Part shown: piece after piece, positions 15,207-22,981 of the stretch
Layout: each line of letters starts with the position of its first letter
Position numbering within the stretch: position 1 is the first letter of the stretch
Source of the DNA: an uncultured Eggerthellaceae bacterium
GTDB taxonomy: Bacteria > Actinomycetota > Coriobacteriia > Coriobacteriales > Eggerthellaceae
Length of the DNA: 24,349 nucleotides
Direction of reading: 5' to 3'
NCBI GenBank assembly: GCA_910584145.1
Contig: CAJTXX010000032.1
Coordinates: 1-24,349, forward strand
Translations under genes and position numbers: made by a program
The notes under the pieces: generated by a model
What the model was told of the DNA's origin: nothing
Database searches by the model: none
Seen by the model: only the letters and a program-made list of their open reading frames with translations

Positions 15207-15306
15207 GATACCACCCGCACGCCAGCGCCTTCAACACGCCGAGCCCGCGCGCGGCCGCTCTCCATAAATCGAACATCCCGCAGCGCAGCCGCGGGTGCCG
15301 CACGTG

Positions 15307-15332
15307 AAAAGGGCCCGCAGAGGCGGGCCCTT
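15307..15332 (-). terminator. intrinsic terminator of the DUF5692-like gene
   Basis: Perfect 10-bp stem AAGGGCCCGC / GCGGGCCCTT (15309-15318 and 15323-15332) with loop AGAG. In the minus direction it ends in TTTT, with two more T to the hairpin base. It lies 26 nt after the stop of the DUF5692-like gene. The rest of the 15207-15358 gap shows nothing recognisable. Confidence 0.8.
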
Positions 15333-15358
15333 CGGCACGGTGCGCTCGACCACCCTCG

Positions 15359-16507
15359 CTATTCCCGCTTCTCCTGGTCGATCTCCACCGCGATGCCGCC
15401 ATCGCCATCGGTCGCGACCGCTGCGTACACGAAGCCTGCCTGGCCCGCTGCTGGCAGCTCATTGTAGGCCACCATCTCGGCTATCTCGGCAGCCGTAGCG
15501 CTCTTGGGCTCAGTCTCCAGCAAGTACGGAGTGCTGGCTCGGCGCTCCATGGCCTCGCGGAAGTCCTTCGTGCCCACGAACACCTCTTGCTTGTAGGGGT
15601 TCACGCCCAGCTTCTTCGAGCGGTAGATGATGTAGGCCAGCGCGGCGATATTCGCGAACAGCGCCACGAGCGAGACCACCGTATTCACAGCCGGGTCGTT
15701 CACCGACTGCGCGGCGAAGATGGAATCGTTGGCGAACATGGGCACCATCTGGCAGAACATGCACCATATCGACAGCGTGAACGCGCGGTTCTGGATCCAC
15801 CCGCCCTTGTTCCACCACAGGCCGGCGATGGTCGGCGCCAGCAACAGCGCGATGCCGCAGTACCACGAGTGCGTCGGCAGGCAGTTGTAGGTATAGCAGA
15901 AGTTCCACAGGTCATACGCGATGATGAACACCCATGTCATGTCAGGCCACAGCATATCCTGGCGCTTCTTCGAGATGTAGATGCCGAACCAGCCCGTCAT
16001 GCAGGCGATGTTCAGCAGCCCGGCCACACCGTTGAACACGTTGTGCCAGCCGCCGTTCAGCACCACGCCCTCGGTGGACACCCAGCTGGTGCCCCACGCG
16101 CGCACGGCGCTCTCGAAATCGCTCACCACCGCTATCAGGATATTGATAGCCACGATGATGAACGGGAACGCCTTGAACCAGTGCGACCGCCCCACCTTGC
16201 CCCAGCTGTATTTCAGCATCATGAAGCCGATGCAGCCGGCGGTGGCCGCGTAGACCTTGGCGTAGTGGAACCAGCTGTTCATGTCGGTGTGCGTGGGGTT
16301 CGTGAGCGCCCACTCAGCGCCCATCGCCGCGCCTATCTCCACGGCAAGGCAGTAGACGGTCATGACGCCGCACACGCCGAAGAACATGAAGCAGCCGCCG
16401 AACTTCGTGCGGCGCGCGAATTCGTTCAGGGCTATCAGCGCCACCAGCACGAGTGCGAGCCCCATCCACTGGTATAGGGCATTGGGCCCGTATACATCGA
16501 ACAACAT
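15359..16507 (-). CDS. DUF5692-like multi-helix membrane protein
   Basis: Integral membrane protein of 382 residues with about nine hydrophobic helices (residues 12-310), rich in Trp, Tyr and Cys (for example YDLWNFCYTYNCLPTHSWYCG). The last 80 residues are soluble and acidic. I believe it belongs to DUF5692, a family of unknown function seen in Eggerthella relatives; this is from memory, not a search. ATG at 16505-16507 follows AGGAGG nine nucleotides upstream. It lies 24 nt behind the tetR gene and has its own terminator, so the pair forms a two-gene operon. The TetR-type protein probably controls it, which would fit an exporter or envelope protein, but no transport motif is visible. Confidence 0.72.
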   Translation of the reverse strand: MLFDVYGPNALYQWMGLALVLVALIALNEFARRTKFGGCFMFFGVCGVMTVYCLAVEIGAAMGAEWALTNPTHTDMNSWFHYAKVYAATAGCIGFMMLKYSWGKVGRSHWFKAFPFIIVAINILIAVVSDFESAVRAWGTSWVSTEGVVLNGGWHNVFNGVAGLLNIACMTGWFGIYISKKRQDMLWPDMTWVFIIAYDLWNFCYTYNCLPTHSWYCGIALLLAPTIAGLWWNKGGWIQNRAFTLSIWCMFCQMVPMFANDSIFAAQSVNDPAVNTVVSLVALFANIAALAYIIYRSKKLGVNPYKQEVFVGTKDFREAMERRASTPYLLETEPKSATAAEIAEMVAYNELPAAGQAGFVYAAVATDGDGGIAVEIDQEKRE

Positions 16508-16531
16508 CTCAGGTTCCTCCTCTTGGTCGGT

Positions 16532-17152
16532 CTATCGGTCCATATGCAGGGTCTGCGCGATGACATCGGCGATGACGGCATCGTCGGCGTCGGGGTGCTT
16601 GCGCAGGTACCCGATCACACCCAGTATCAGCACGTAGAACGTCTCATACAGGTGGTCGATCCTGACCTGGTGCAGCGAGGCGTAGTCGCGCACGGTCGTC
16701 TCTATGATGTAGGTCGCGGTGTGGTCGGCCACGCGGTTCACGAATTCGAGGTACAGCGCCGCGTTCTCGCGCGAGGCGAGCGCTGCATGGAAGGAGTCGT
16801 TCTCGAACAGGCCGATTCGCAGCAGGCGCACCACCGAAGCGAGCGCATGCTCGATGTCGCCCTCGCGGCGCCCCTCGTTCCAATGTTGCAGCGCTTCGAC
16901 GAACTCGTCGATATAGGCGTCGAGCACGGCAGAGGTGAGGGCGTCTTTGTCGGGGAAATAGTGGTAGAAGAGCGTGCGCGTGACGCCCACGCGCTCGGTG
17001 ACATCCTTGATGGAGGTCTTCGAGAGGCCGCGCTCCTGGTACAGCTCGTGCGCAGCGGCGATGATCTCGGCGCGGCGGGCGGCGTCCACGTCAAAGGCGC
17101 CGGATGCGGCTGCATCGGCGGGCGCGGGCGTGTCGCTTCTGTTCGGGCTCAT
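16532..17152 (-). CDS. TetR-type transcriptional repressor
   Basis: DNA-binding regulator of 206 residues. The TetR helix-turn-helix covers about residues 22-70: RRAEIIAAAHELYQERGLSK, then TSIKDVTERVGVTRTLFYHY and FPDKDALTSAV. The C-terminal helical ligand domain is not recognisable at subfamily level. The first 20 residues are a Pro/Ala-rich tail. ATG at 17150-17152 follows GGAGAG. It is first in an operon with the DUF5692-like membrane gene. A 13-bp inverted repeat over its promoter suggests autorepression. Confidence 0.92.
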   Translation of the reverse strand: MSPNRSDTPAPADAAASGAFDVDAARRAEIIAAAHELYQERGLSKTSIKDVTERVGVTRTLFYHYFPDKDALTSAVLDAYIDEFVEALQHWNEGRREGDIEHALASVVRLLRIGLFENDSFHAALASRENAALYLEFVNRVADHTATYIIETTVRDYASLHQVRIDHLYETFYVLILGVIGYLRKHPDADDAVIADVIAQTLHMDR

Positions 17153-17189
17153 GGGCTCTCCGCATCGTCGGCTCTCTCGGATGCCAGAA

Positions 17190-17219
17190 ACGATACCGCT
17201 GCCGTTGACGCATGGTCAA
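17190..17219 (-). promoter_or_regulatory. candidate promoter of tetR-DUF5692 operon
   Basis: On the minus strand TTGACC (17214-17219) and TATCGT (17190-17195) are 18 nt apart, a fair sigma-70-type match. The left arm of the 13-bp inverted repeat (17201-17213) fills the spacer, where a bound repressor would block polymerase. Confidence 0.5.
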
Positions 17220-17247
17220 TGAACAGAATCGACGATGCGTCAACGGC
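17201..17247. promoter_or_regulatory. 13-bp perfect inverted repeat, candidate TetR operator
   Basis: Arms GCCGTTGACGCAT (17201-17213) and ATGCGTCAACGGC (17235-17247) are perfect complements with a 21-nt spacer, two helical turns. Within the spacer a GTCAA half-site (17215-17219) pairs with TTGAC of the left arm around GCATG, giving a second compact palindrome. It lies 49 nt upstream of the tetR start codon and 13 nt from the vanS-like stop. Confidence 0.72.
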
Positions 17248-17260
17248 TTCCCAGACAGCC

Positions 17261-18487
17261 CTATGCAGCGGGAAGATGCAGCGTGAACACCGTGAGGCCG
17301 CGGTCGCTCTCGGCGCGTATCGTGCCGCCGTGAGCCGTCGCTATCTCGCGTGCGATGGCGAGCCCGAGGCCCGCACCGCCCGCATCCGTGCTGCGAGCGG
17401 CGTCCTCGCGGTAGAACTTCTCGAAGATGCTCTCCAGATGCGCGGGCGATATCTCACGGCCCTGGTCGACCACGCGGATATCCCAGCCGCCATCATCTGC
17501 CGGGCGTGCTTCGAGGCGCACCTCGGTACCGGCATCGGCATAGGCCACGGCGTTGCGCAGCACGTTGCCGAGCGCTCGCGCCAGCTTGTCGGCGTCAGCG
17601 AAGAACGACGCATCCTCGGGCGCTTCCACCACGAGGGCGACATCGCGCGCGGCCGCTTGCGGATAGAGCTCGTCGGCCACCTGTTGCAGCATCAACCGCA
17701 CGCTAGCACGGCGCCGCTCGATGGGGATCGAGCGCAGGTTGTAACGCGTTATCTCGAAAAGCTCGTCGATCAGCCCTTCCAGCCCCTCCGCCTTCTGCAA
17801 TGCCGTGCGGATGAAGCGCTGCCGCTGCTCGGACGGTAGCGCTTCCGCCTCGTCCAGCAGCGACAGATACCCGATGACCGAGGTGAGCGGCGTGCGGATA
17901 TCGTGCGCCAGGTACACCACCAGCTCGTCTTTGCGCTGCTCGGCTGCGGCAGCCGCGCGCTCGTCAGCCAGCGCCTCGAGCCGGATGCGATCGAGCTCGC
18001 CCTGTGCGATGGATAGGCTCGCAGGCAGCTCCACCGGCTTCGATCGGTCGGTCAGAAGCGACGCCACCGCCTCTGCCAGCGCATCGAAGCAGCGCAGCGC
18101 ACGCGCCAGCTCGAACATGACGATGCCGAGGCAGCCCGCGAGGTACAGCAAGATGACGAGCGGCACCTTCAACTGCCTCACCGCCAGATAGGCCGACAGC
18201 TCGCGCACCTCGTACAGGCCGCTCTCCACGAGCGCCCCTTCGGCATCTTGATCGTATACCGGCAGCACTTCCCAGTTGGGCAGGGCGAAGTAGGGCTCCG
18301 GGTCGTCGGTGAAGGTGACGCCGCCGGTCTGGGCGACCACCAGCTCGGCGATGCGCGGCACCACGACAGCTTTCACAACCAGCGCCAGCACGATGAAAAG
18401 AGCGGTGTAGATGAGCCATGCGACGACCGTATGCACCGTGAGCCGCCACCGCAGCACCCGCGACTGCTGGCTGCGCGTGCGGCTCAT
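17261..18487 (-). CDS. VanS-like sensor histidine kinase
   Basis: Membrane sensor kinase of 408 residues. Transmembrane helices at about 19-41 and 108-126 flank a 66-residue outer domain (TGGVTFTDDPEPYF onward). The dimerisation helix contains the phospho-accepting histidine in YLAHDIRTPLTSVIGYLSLL (about residue 194). The ATPase has an N-box LGNVLRNAVAYAD, an altered G1 box (VVDQGREISPAHL, second glycine replaced) and GGAGLGLAIAREI. The true start is ATG at 18485-18487, which overlaps the response regulator stop as ATGA, so the two are coupled. The architecture matches VanS/BaeS-type envelope sensors. No van resistance genes lie nearby, so vancomycin resistance is not implied. Confidence 0.9.
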   Translation of the reverse strand: MSRTRSQQSRVLRWRLTVHTVVAWLIYTALFIVLALVVKAVVVPRIAELVVAQTGGVTFTDDPEPYFALPNWEVLPVYDQDAEGALVESGLYEVRELSAYLAVRQLKVPLVILLYLAGCLGIVMFELARALRCFDALAEAVASLLTDRSKPVELPASLSIAQGELDRIRLEALADERAAAAAEQRKDELVVYLAHDIRTPLTSVIGYLSLLDEAEALPSEQRQRFIRTALQKAEGLEGLIDELFEITRYNLRSIPIERRRASVRLMLQQVADELYPQAAARDVALVVEAPEDASFFADADKLARALGNVLRNAVAYADAGTEVRLEARPADDGGWDIRVVDQGREISPAHLESIFEKFYREDAARSTDAGGAGLGLAIAREIATAHGGTIRAESDRGLTVFTLHLPAA

Positions 18488-19203
18488 CGGCCGCCCTCCT
18501 GCGCACCGACGCCCTTGTCGAGCCGATATCCCACGCCCCACACCGTATGTATGAAGCTGCGCGACGAGTCGATGTCGGCCAGCTTCGCGCGCAGATGCCG
18601 TATGTGCACCATCACCGTGTTGGCTGCCGCATCGTCGAAGCGCTCCTGCCATACCTCCTCGAATATCTCAGCCGCCGGCACGGGCTTGCCATCGCGCTGC
18701 ATCAACAGCGCCAGCACGGCGAATTCCTTCGGCGTCAGCGCGAGCGGCACATCGTAGAGCGCAGCCGCATGCGAATCGAGGTCGAGCTCTATCCCGCAGG
18801 CCCGCAGCGCGCTGCCCTTCGAAGATGCCCCTTCGCGCTGCGAACGCCGCAGATGGGCCCGCACGCGCGCCACCAGCTCGCGCGGCTTGAACGGCTTCGT
18901 CACGTAATCGTCGGCGCCGAGCGAGAACCCGGCCACCTGGTCGGTCTCCCCATCGCGCGCCGAGAGGAACACGATGGGCGCATCGGCTGCACCGCGCAGC
19001 TTCGCGCACAGCTCGAAGCCGGTCATCTGCGGCATCATGATATCGATGATGGCCAGATCGAAGCCATGCTCCTCGCAGTCGGCGAGCGCTTCGAGCGGGT
19101 CGGTGAAGGCGTGCGCGCACATGCCCTCGGCCCGCAGCAGCTGCACCACCAGCTCGACGATGGCCGCCTCGTCGTCGACCACCACGATGCGCGGCTGCGC
19201 CAT
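18484..19203 (-). CDS. VanR-like OmpR-family response regulator
   Basis: Transcription factor of 239 residues: receiver domain (VVVDDEAAIVEL, phospho-Asp in AIIDIMMPQM, IVFLSARD, Lys in DDYVTKPFKP) followed by a winged-helix DNA-binding domain (LTPKEFAVLALLMQ, VMVHIRHLRAKL, HTVWGVGYRL). ATG at 19201-19203 begins the family-typical MAQPRIVVVDDE; ATG at 19228-19230 also has a ribosome site (AGGGGC). A start at 19269 is unlikely because it would overlap a possible -10 box at 19265-19270. It is followed by its kinase with an ATGA overlap. The 11-bp repeats at 19280-19312 just upstream are the likely binding site. Confidence 0.92.
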   Translation of the reverse strand: MAQPRIVVVDDEAAIVELVVQLLRAEGMCAHAFTDPLEALADCEEHGFDLAIIDIMMPQMTGFELCAKLRGAADAPIVFLSARDGETDQVAGFSLGADDYVTKPFKPRELVARVRAHLRRSQREGASSKGSALRACGIELDLDSHAAALYDVPLALTPKEFAVLALLMQRDGKPVPAAEIFEEVWQERFDDAAANTVMVHIRHLRAKLADIDSSRSFIHTVWGVGYRLDKGVGAQEGGR

Positions 19204-19279
19204 CTTCGCTCTGTCCCCTGCGCTCTGCATGCCCCTAGTGTAAACGCATCCGCGCCGCCGCTCGGCCATACGCCCCGTC

Positions 19280-19323
19280 TTAAGGAAAAGTTAAGGACCT
19301 GTTCAGGAAAGCCTAAGCCCATG
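19280..19323. promoter_or_regulatory. tandem 11-bp direct repeats, candidate response-regulator operator
   Basis: Three clear units begin at 19280, 19291 and 19302 with cores TTAAGGA, TTAAGGA and TTCAGGA; a weaker fourth (CTAAG) begins at 19313. The 11-bp step is that of OmpR/PhoP-type operators, which bind head-to-tail dimers on one DNA face. On the minus strand a possible -10 (TATGGC, 19265-19270) lies 9 nt beyond the repeats and would serve the vanRS-like operon. On the plus strand an extended -10 (TGCTATGGG, 19322-19330) could serve the peptidase gene. Confidence 0.7.
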
Positions 19324-19487
19324 CTATGGGAACGTTAATGCGCATGCCGTCTACGATGGATATGCGGCCACCGCGATGCCCCGTAACGCCGGAGCCCCCG
19401 GTCGGCGGGCCGGGCGCGGCTCGATCCTGCCGGCTCGCATCGCGGGCGGCCGCGCGATCGGATGCAGACAGAGGGAGAGTGGATGCC

Positions 19488-20135
19488 ATGCGCTTCTTGA
19501 GACGATACCCGAATGCCGTGGTGGCATTCGCCCTAGCGGCCCTGCTCGCTCTAGCGGGCTTCATGCTCCTGCCGCCCGAGACCAGCAACGCAGATGGCCC
19601 CGCACCAGCAGCCGCCGGCGGCAGCACGCCGTTTGGCCAATGGCAACGCGGCGTGGTGCCGCTGCTGTTGCAGACCGACCTGCAATGGGCCGAGGTGCAC
19701 TACGCCGATGGCACCATGAAAACGCACGGCTGCGGCCCCACCTGCCTGTCGATGGTCTACATCGGCCTGACCGGCAAGAAAGACCTCGACCCGGCCAGCA
19801 TGGCCGCCTACAGCGAGAACCAAGGCTATGTTGACAGCGGCATCACCAGCTGGCTGCTCATGGGCGCAGGCGCGCAGCAGCTGGGCTTGCAGGTGCGCGA
19901 GCTCTCACCGAACGCGGGCGTCGTGGCCTCCGAGCTGGCAGCCGGGCGCCCCATCATATGCAGCGTGGGCCCGGGCGACTTCACCACGGAAGGGCATTTC
20001 ATCGTGCTCGCGGGCATGAGCGCCGATGGCCGCCTGATCGTGCACGACCCCAACAGCGCCGAGCGCAGCTCACGCGCATGGGATGCCGACCAGGTGCTCT
20101 CGCAGTGCCTGAACCTCTGGTCGTACTACGTGTAG
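19488..20135 (+). CDS. membrane-anchored C39-like cysteine peptidase family protein
   Basis: Protein of 215 residues with a signal-anchor helix (about 10-29, AVVAFALAALLALAGFMLL) and an outer domain of the C39-like papain fold. Motifs: LLQTDLQW near 61-67 (probable oxyanion glutamine), THGCGPTCLSMVYIGL with the nucleophile Cys82, TEGHFIVLAG with His170, and VHDPNSAERS near 186-195. These are in the right order for a catalytic Cys-His-Asn/Asp set. The frame extends upstream to 19326, but that part is Arg/Pro-rich and ATG at 19488 has GAGGGAGAG before it. It is divergent from the vanRS-like genes and downstream of their probable operator. The stop faces the second kinase gene 22 nt away. No bacteriocin exporter domain is attached, so it is not a classic C39 leader peptidase-transporter. 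The substrate is unknown. Confidence 0.82.
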   Translation: MRFLRRYPNAVVAFALAALLALAGFMLLPPETSNADGPAPAAAGGSTPFGQWQRGVVPLLLQTDLQWAEVHYADGTMKTHGCGPTCLSMVYIGLTGKKDLDPASMAAYSENQGYVDSGITSWLLMGAGAQQLGLQVRELSPNAGVVASELAAGRPIICSVGPGDFTTEGHFIVLAGMSADGRLIVHDPNSAERSSRAWDADQVLSQCLNLWSYYV

Positions 20136-20157
20136 CGGAAGAGCGCTCAGCCCAGCA

Positions 20158-21045
20158 TCAGGGAAGCGGGAGCGCCGGGAAGGAGAGCTCGATGGTGAAG
20201 GTGCCGCCCGCTGCCCGCGCGCTCGCCGCCATGCCCATCGCATCGCGCAGAGAGCGCACCACCGCAAGGCCGAGCCCCGCTCCGGGAGCGTTACGGGCAG
20301 CATCGGCCCGATAGAAGCGCTCGAACAGGCGCGCGCTGTCGATGGAGGCAGCGTCGGCCACCGGGTTCTCGAAGATGAGCGCGCTGCCCTCTTGGCGTAT
20401 CACCAAGTCGCCCGACCCGTGCACGAGGGCGTTCTGCACGAGGTTCTCGAACACGCGCCGCAGCGCCCCCTCATCAGCCAGCACGGCCATCTCCGGGTCG
20501 TCCAGCGCTACCTGCGGGCAGAAGCCCCGCTGCTCGAAAGCGGGGAAGCTCGCGGCCAGCACGCTCTCCAACACCGGCAGCAGGCGCACCGTGCGCACGT
20601 CGAGGTGCAGATCGGGGTCGGTGGCGCGCGTGTAGGCGAATAGCTGGTCGAGCATCACCTCCATCGCATCGAGGCGCTCGGCGGCCATGCGGGCGCATCG
20701 CTCGCGCCGGGCGAGGTCGCGCTCCCCTTCTGCCAGTTGGAGGTAGCCCTTCGCGCCCGCCAGCGGCGTGCGGATATCGTGCGAGAGGCTGGCCAGGTCG
20801 CGCTGGAACCGCTGGCGCTGCATCTGCGCCTCGCGCCGTTCGGCATCGCTGGCATCGAGCTCGGCGTTCACCGCGCGCACCAGCGCAGCATGCCCCGTAC
20901 CCGGCAGCCCCACGGAAAGGCGGGCATTGCTCAACGGATCGCGCCCGCGCAAGAAGCAGGCCATGCGCAGAAGCTCGCGGTGCTGGAGCACCAGCACCGC
21001 GACGAAGATGGCTATCGCTATGGCGAACAAGGCCCAAGCGAGCAT
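20158..21045 (-). CDS. sensor histidine kinase with short membrane sensor, ABC-linked
   Basis: Kinase of 295 residues with one N-terminal helix (about 3-20) and almost no outer domain, then a histidine-containing dimerisation helix SLSHDIRTPLAGAKGYLQL (His89). The ATPase N-box is FENLVQNALVHG; the usual DxGxG box is replaced by LIFENPVADA, and the G2 box is APGAGLGLAVVRSL. Small-sensor kinases of this kind often read flux through an adjacent ABC transporter, as BceS does with BceAB. ATG at 21043-21045 follows the permease stop by 2 nt; a GTG at 21049-21051 is in frame but too close to the ribosome site. It is the last gene of the second two-component operon. Confidence 0.86.
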   Translation of the reverse strand: MLAWALFAIAIAIFVAVLVLQHRELLRMACFLRGRDPLSNARLSVGLPGTGHAALVRAVNAELDASDAERREAQMQRQRFQRDLASLSHDIRTPLAGAKGYLQLAEGERDLARRERCARMAAERLDAMEVMLDQLFAYTRATDPDLHLDVRTVRLLPVLESVLAASFPAFEQRGFCPQVALDDPEMAVLADEGALRRVFENLVQNALVHGSGDLVIRQEGSALIFENPVADAASIDSARLFERFYRADAARNAPGAGLGLAVVRSLRDAMGMAASARAAGGTFTIELSFPALPLP

Positions 21046-21047
21046 GC

Positions 21048-21965
21048 TCACACATCCCTCTTCCGGCACACGCCGAACACGACCGCCGCGCAAACGGCGA
21101 TGAATGCGAATGTCACCAGCAGGATATCACCCACGGGCGGCAGGCCCAAGATGGGCGTGGCCGCAGCGGGGTGCATGAGCTCGCCCGCACCTGCGCTCAG
21201 CAACTGCACGCAACCGTACAGCGTCAGATACGTTGCATCCGCGAGCCACGGCACCGCGGCCGACAGCAGCTCGAACAGCGCCGCGATAAGGCCGCCCGCG
21301 ATGCCCGCAGACACCAGCACCGCGCATGCGGTGCCCACCCACTCGCTGCGCGCTATCCACACGACGCACGCGGTGATGAACGCATACGCGCACGAGATGA
21401 GCCACGCCAGCGCGAGCCACGCCACCACATCAGCGGCCGTGTCGCCCACCTGATAGGTGAAGCCGTACGCCGCGAATGCCGCCGCGCAGGAAGCTGCGCA
21501 CAGCAGCAGGAACACAGCCTGTATGAGCGCCACGAGCACCAGCTTCTCCGCGTAATAGCGCACGCGCCCGCGACGGTCCATCACCAAGCTGCGCACGAAA
21601 CCGCCCCGGAAGTCCGACGTGAGGAACAGCACCACCACGATGCTGCCCATAAGGCCCAAGAAACCCCCGGCCAGGAACTCTTGCGACCAGGCCTGCGTGA
21701 TGCTCGACAGCTCCCTTTCGTTCAGCGCCTGGCTCTCCGCCGCAGCTTCTTGCAGGTCGCGCTCGACCGCGGCGCGCTCGTCTGCGCTCAGCTGCTCCAT
21801 CTGCTCGGCGGCCATATCGTTCACATACGCCGTGAACTCGGGGGAGCTCACCCACGCCAGCACCGCAACGCCGAGCACGCACATCACCGCGGTGATGGCT
21901 GCGAGCACCCAGAACTGCATCTGATGCGTCAGCCTGTATATATCCGATCTCAGCAGGTTCAGCAT
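21048..21965 (-). CDS. ABC-2-type exporter permease
   Basis: Membrane component of 305 residues with six hydrophobic segments: one at about 18-39, then a 70-residue soluble loop rich in Glu and Ala (TAYVNDMAAEQMEQL onward), and five in the C-terminal half. The N-terminus MLNLLRSDIYRLTHQMQFWV is typical of the BcrB/LanE-type ABC-2 permeases of Gram-positive bacteria. The ATG at 21963-21965 overlaps the ATPase stop by 7 nt, so translation is coupled. It probably exports or expels a peptide or lipid-directed toxin with the ATPase; the substrate is not visible. Confidence 0.87.
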   Translation of the reverse strand: MLNLLRSDIYRLTHQMQFWVLAAITAVMCVLGVAVLAWVSSPEFTAYVNDMAAEQMEQLSADERAAVERDLQEAAAESQALNERELSSITQAWSQEFLAGGFLGLMGSIVVVLFLTSDFRGGFVRSLVMDRRGRVRYYAEKLVLVALIQAVFLLLCAASCAAAFAAYGFTYQVGDTAADVVAWLALAWLISCAYAFITACVVWIARSEWVGTACAVLVSAGIAGGLIAALFELLSAAVPWLADATYLTLYGCVQLLSAGAGELMHPAAATPILGLPPVGDILLVTFAFIAVCAAVVFGVCRKRDV

Positions 21966-22882
21966 GCGGAGGCCCCCTTCTGGTCCATCAGCTCGACGAA
22001 GTAATCTTCCAGGTCGCGCTTATTCTCAGTGAATTCCAGTACCGTAGCGCCGCTCTCGCGCAACGCCTCGGCCACGCACGCCGGCTCGACGATCCCGGAC
22101 AGGCGCAAGGTCTTGTCCGGCTCCATGCGCAGCACGGCCTGCGGGAAGCGCTCCTCCAAGAGCGCGAGCGTCATCTCGGGCGTGGTGGTGCGCACCCGCA
22201 GGCTCTCGCCGCACTCGGCGCTCACCTCCGCGGTGCTCATCTCGCGCACCATGCGCCCCTCTGCGATGACCCCATAGCGCGTAGCCATGCGGTCGAGCTG
22301 GTCGAGCACATGCGAGCTTATCAGCACCGTCATGCCGAACACCTCGTTCAAGCGCACGATCAGGCTGCGCATCTCGCGCGTGCCCTCCGGGTCGAGCCCG
22401 TTGAACGGCTCATCGAGCAGCAGCAGGTCGGGCGAGCCCACGAGCGCCATCGCTATGCCCAGCCGCTGCTTCATGCCCTGCGAGAAGCTCCTCGCGCGCT
22501 TGCGGCCCGTATCAGACAGGCCCACCAGCCGCAGCATCTCGTCTGCGCGCCCCTTCGCATCGGGCACGCCGATGGCCAGCGCCTTCGCCATCAGGTTATC
22601 GCGCGCCGACATGGCCGGCAGCAGCCCGGGCTCGTTTATCAGCGCCCCGATGCGCGCCCTGACCGCGTCGCCCTCCGCGGCTGCATCGTGCCCGAACAGG
22701 CTGATGCTGCCCGCCGTGGGCGCAGCCAGCCCGTCGATCATGCGCATGACGGTCGATTTGCCGGCGCCGTTCTTCCCCACGAAGCCGTAGATATCACCCT
22801 CAGCCACGTGCATGTCGAAGCCGTCGACCACGCGCCGCCCGCGATACGCTTTCGCGAGCCCGCACGTCTCGATCACATACAT
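21959..22882 (-). CDS. ABC transporter ATP-binding protein
   Basis: ATPase of 307 residues that energises the adjacent permease. Walker A GKNGAGKST is near residues 37-45, the signature is FSQGMKQR, Walker B is LLLLDEPFNGLD, and the H-loop is LISSHVLDQ. The C-terminal 90 residues form an extra domain of the kind found in BcrA/LanF-type exporters. ATG at 22880-22882 follows GAGGTGAGAGG. It lies 89 nt after the response regulator stop, and the gap holds tandem 11-bp repeats. The family members nearest in style export bacitracin or lantibiotics, so an antimicrobial-peptide defence role is likely but inferred. Confidence 0.93.
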   Translation of the reverse strand: MYVIETCGLAKAYRGRRVVDGFDMHVAEGDIYGFVGKNGAGKSTVMRMIDGLAAPTAGSISLFGHDAAAEGDAVRARIGALINEPGLLPAMSARDNLMAKALAIGVPDAKGRADEMLRLVGLSDTGRKRARSFSQGMKQRLGIAMALVGSPDLLLLDEPFNGLDPEGTREMRSLIVRLNEVFGMTVLISSHVLDQLDRMATRYGVIAEGRMVREMSTAEVSAECGESLRVRTTTPEMTLALLEERFPQAVLRMEPDKTLRLSGIVEPACVAEALRESGATVLEFTENKRDLEDYFVELMDQKGASAC

Positions 22883-22937
22883 CCTCTCACCTCTCTCTGC
22901 TCGCCTCTCAACTCCCTCTCGAGTATGGCGTCAGGGG

Positions 22938-22981
22938 TTCTGGAAAGGTTTGGGAAACATTTAAGGAATCTTCAAGATACG
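22938..22981. promoter_or_regulatory. four tandem 11-bp direct repeats upstream of the ABC genes
   Basis: Units begin at 22938, 22949, 22960 and 22971, with cores TTCTGGAAA, TTTGGGAAA, TTTAAGGAA and TTCAAGATA. The last unit overlaps the response regulator stop codon. On the minus strand CATACT (22922-22927) lies 10 nt beyond the repeats and could be the -10 box for the ABC genes, with the -35 position inside the repeats. This is the layout of OmpR-family activated promoters. Confidence 0.72.

Noticed and set aside
19280..19323. Possible CRISPR-like or satellite array
   Set aside because: The repeats are 11 bp, have no unique spacers and match the spacing of OmpR-type operators.
17261..20135. 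Vancomycin resistance cluster
   Set aside because: The VanRS-like pair alone does not show resistance: no vanH, vanA-type ligase or vanX gene is in the window.
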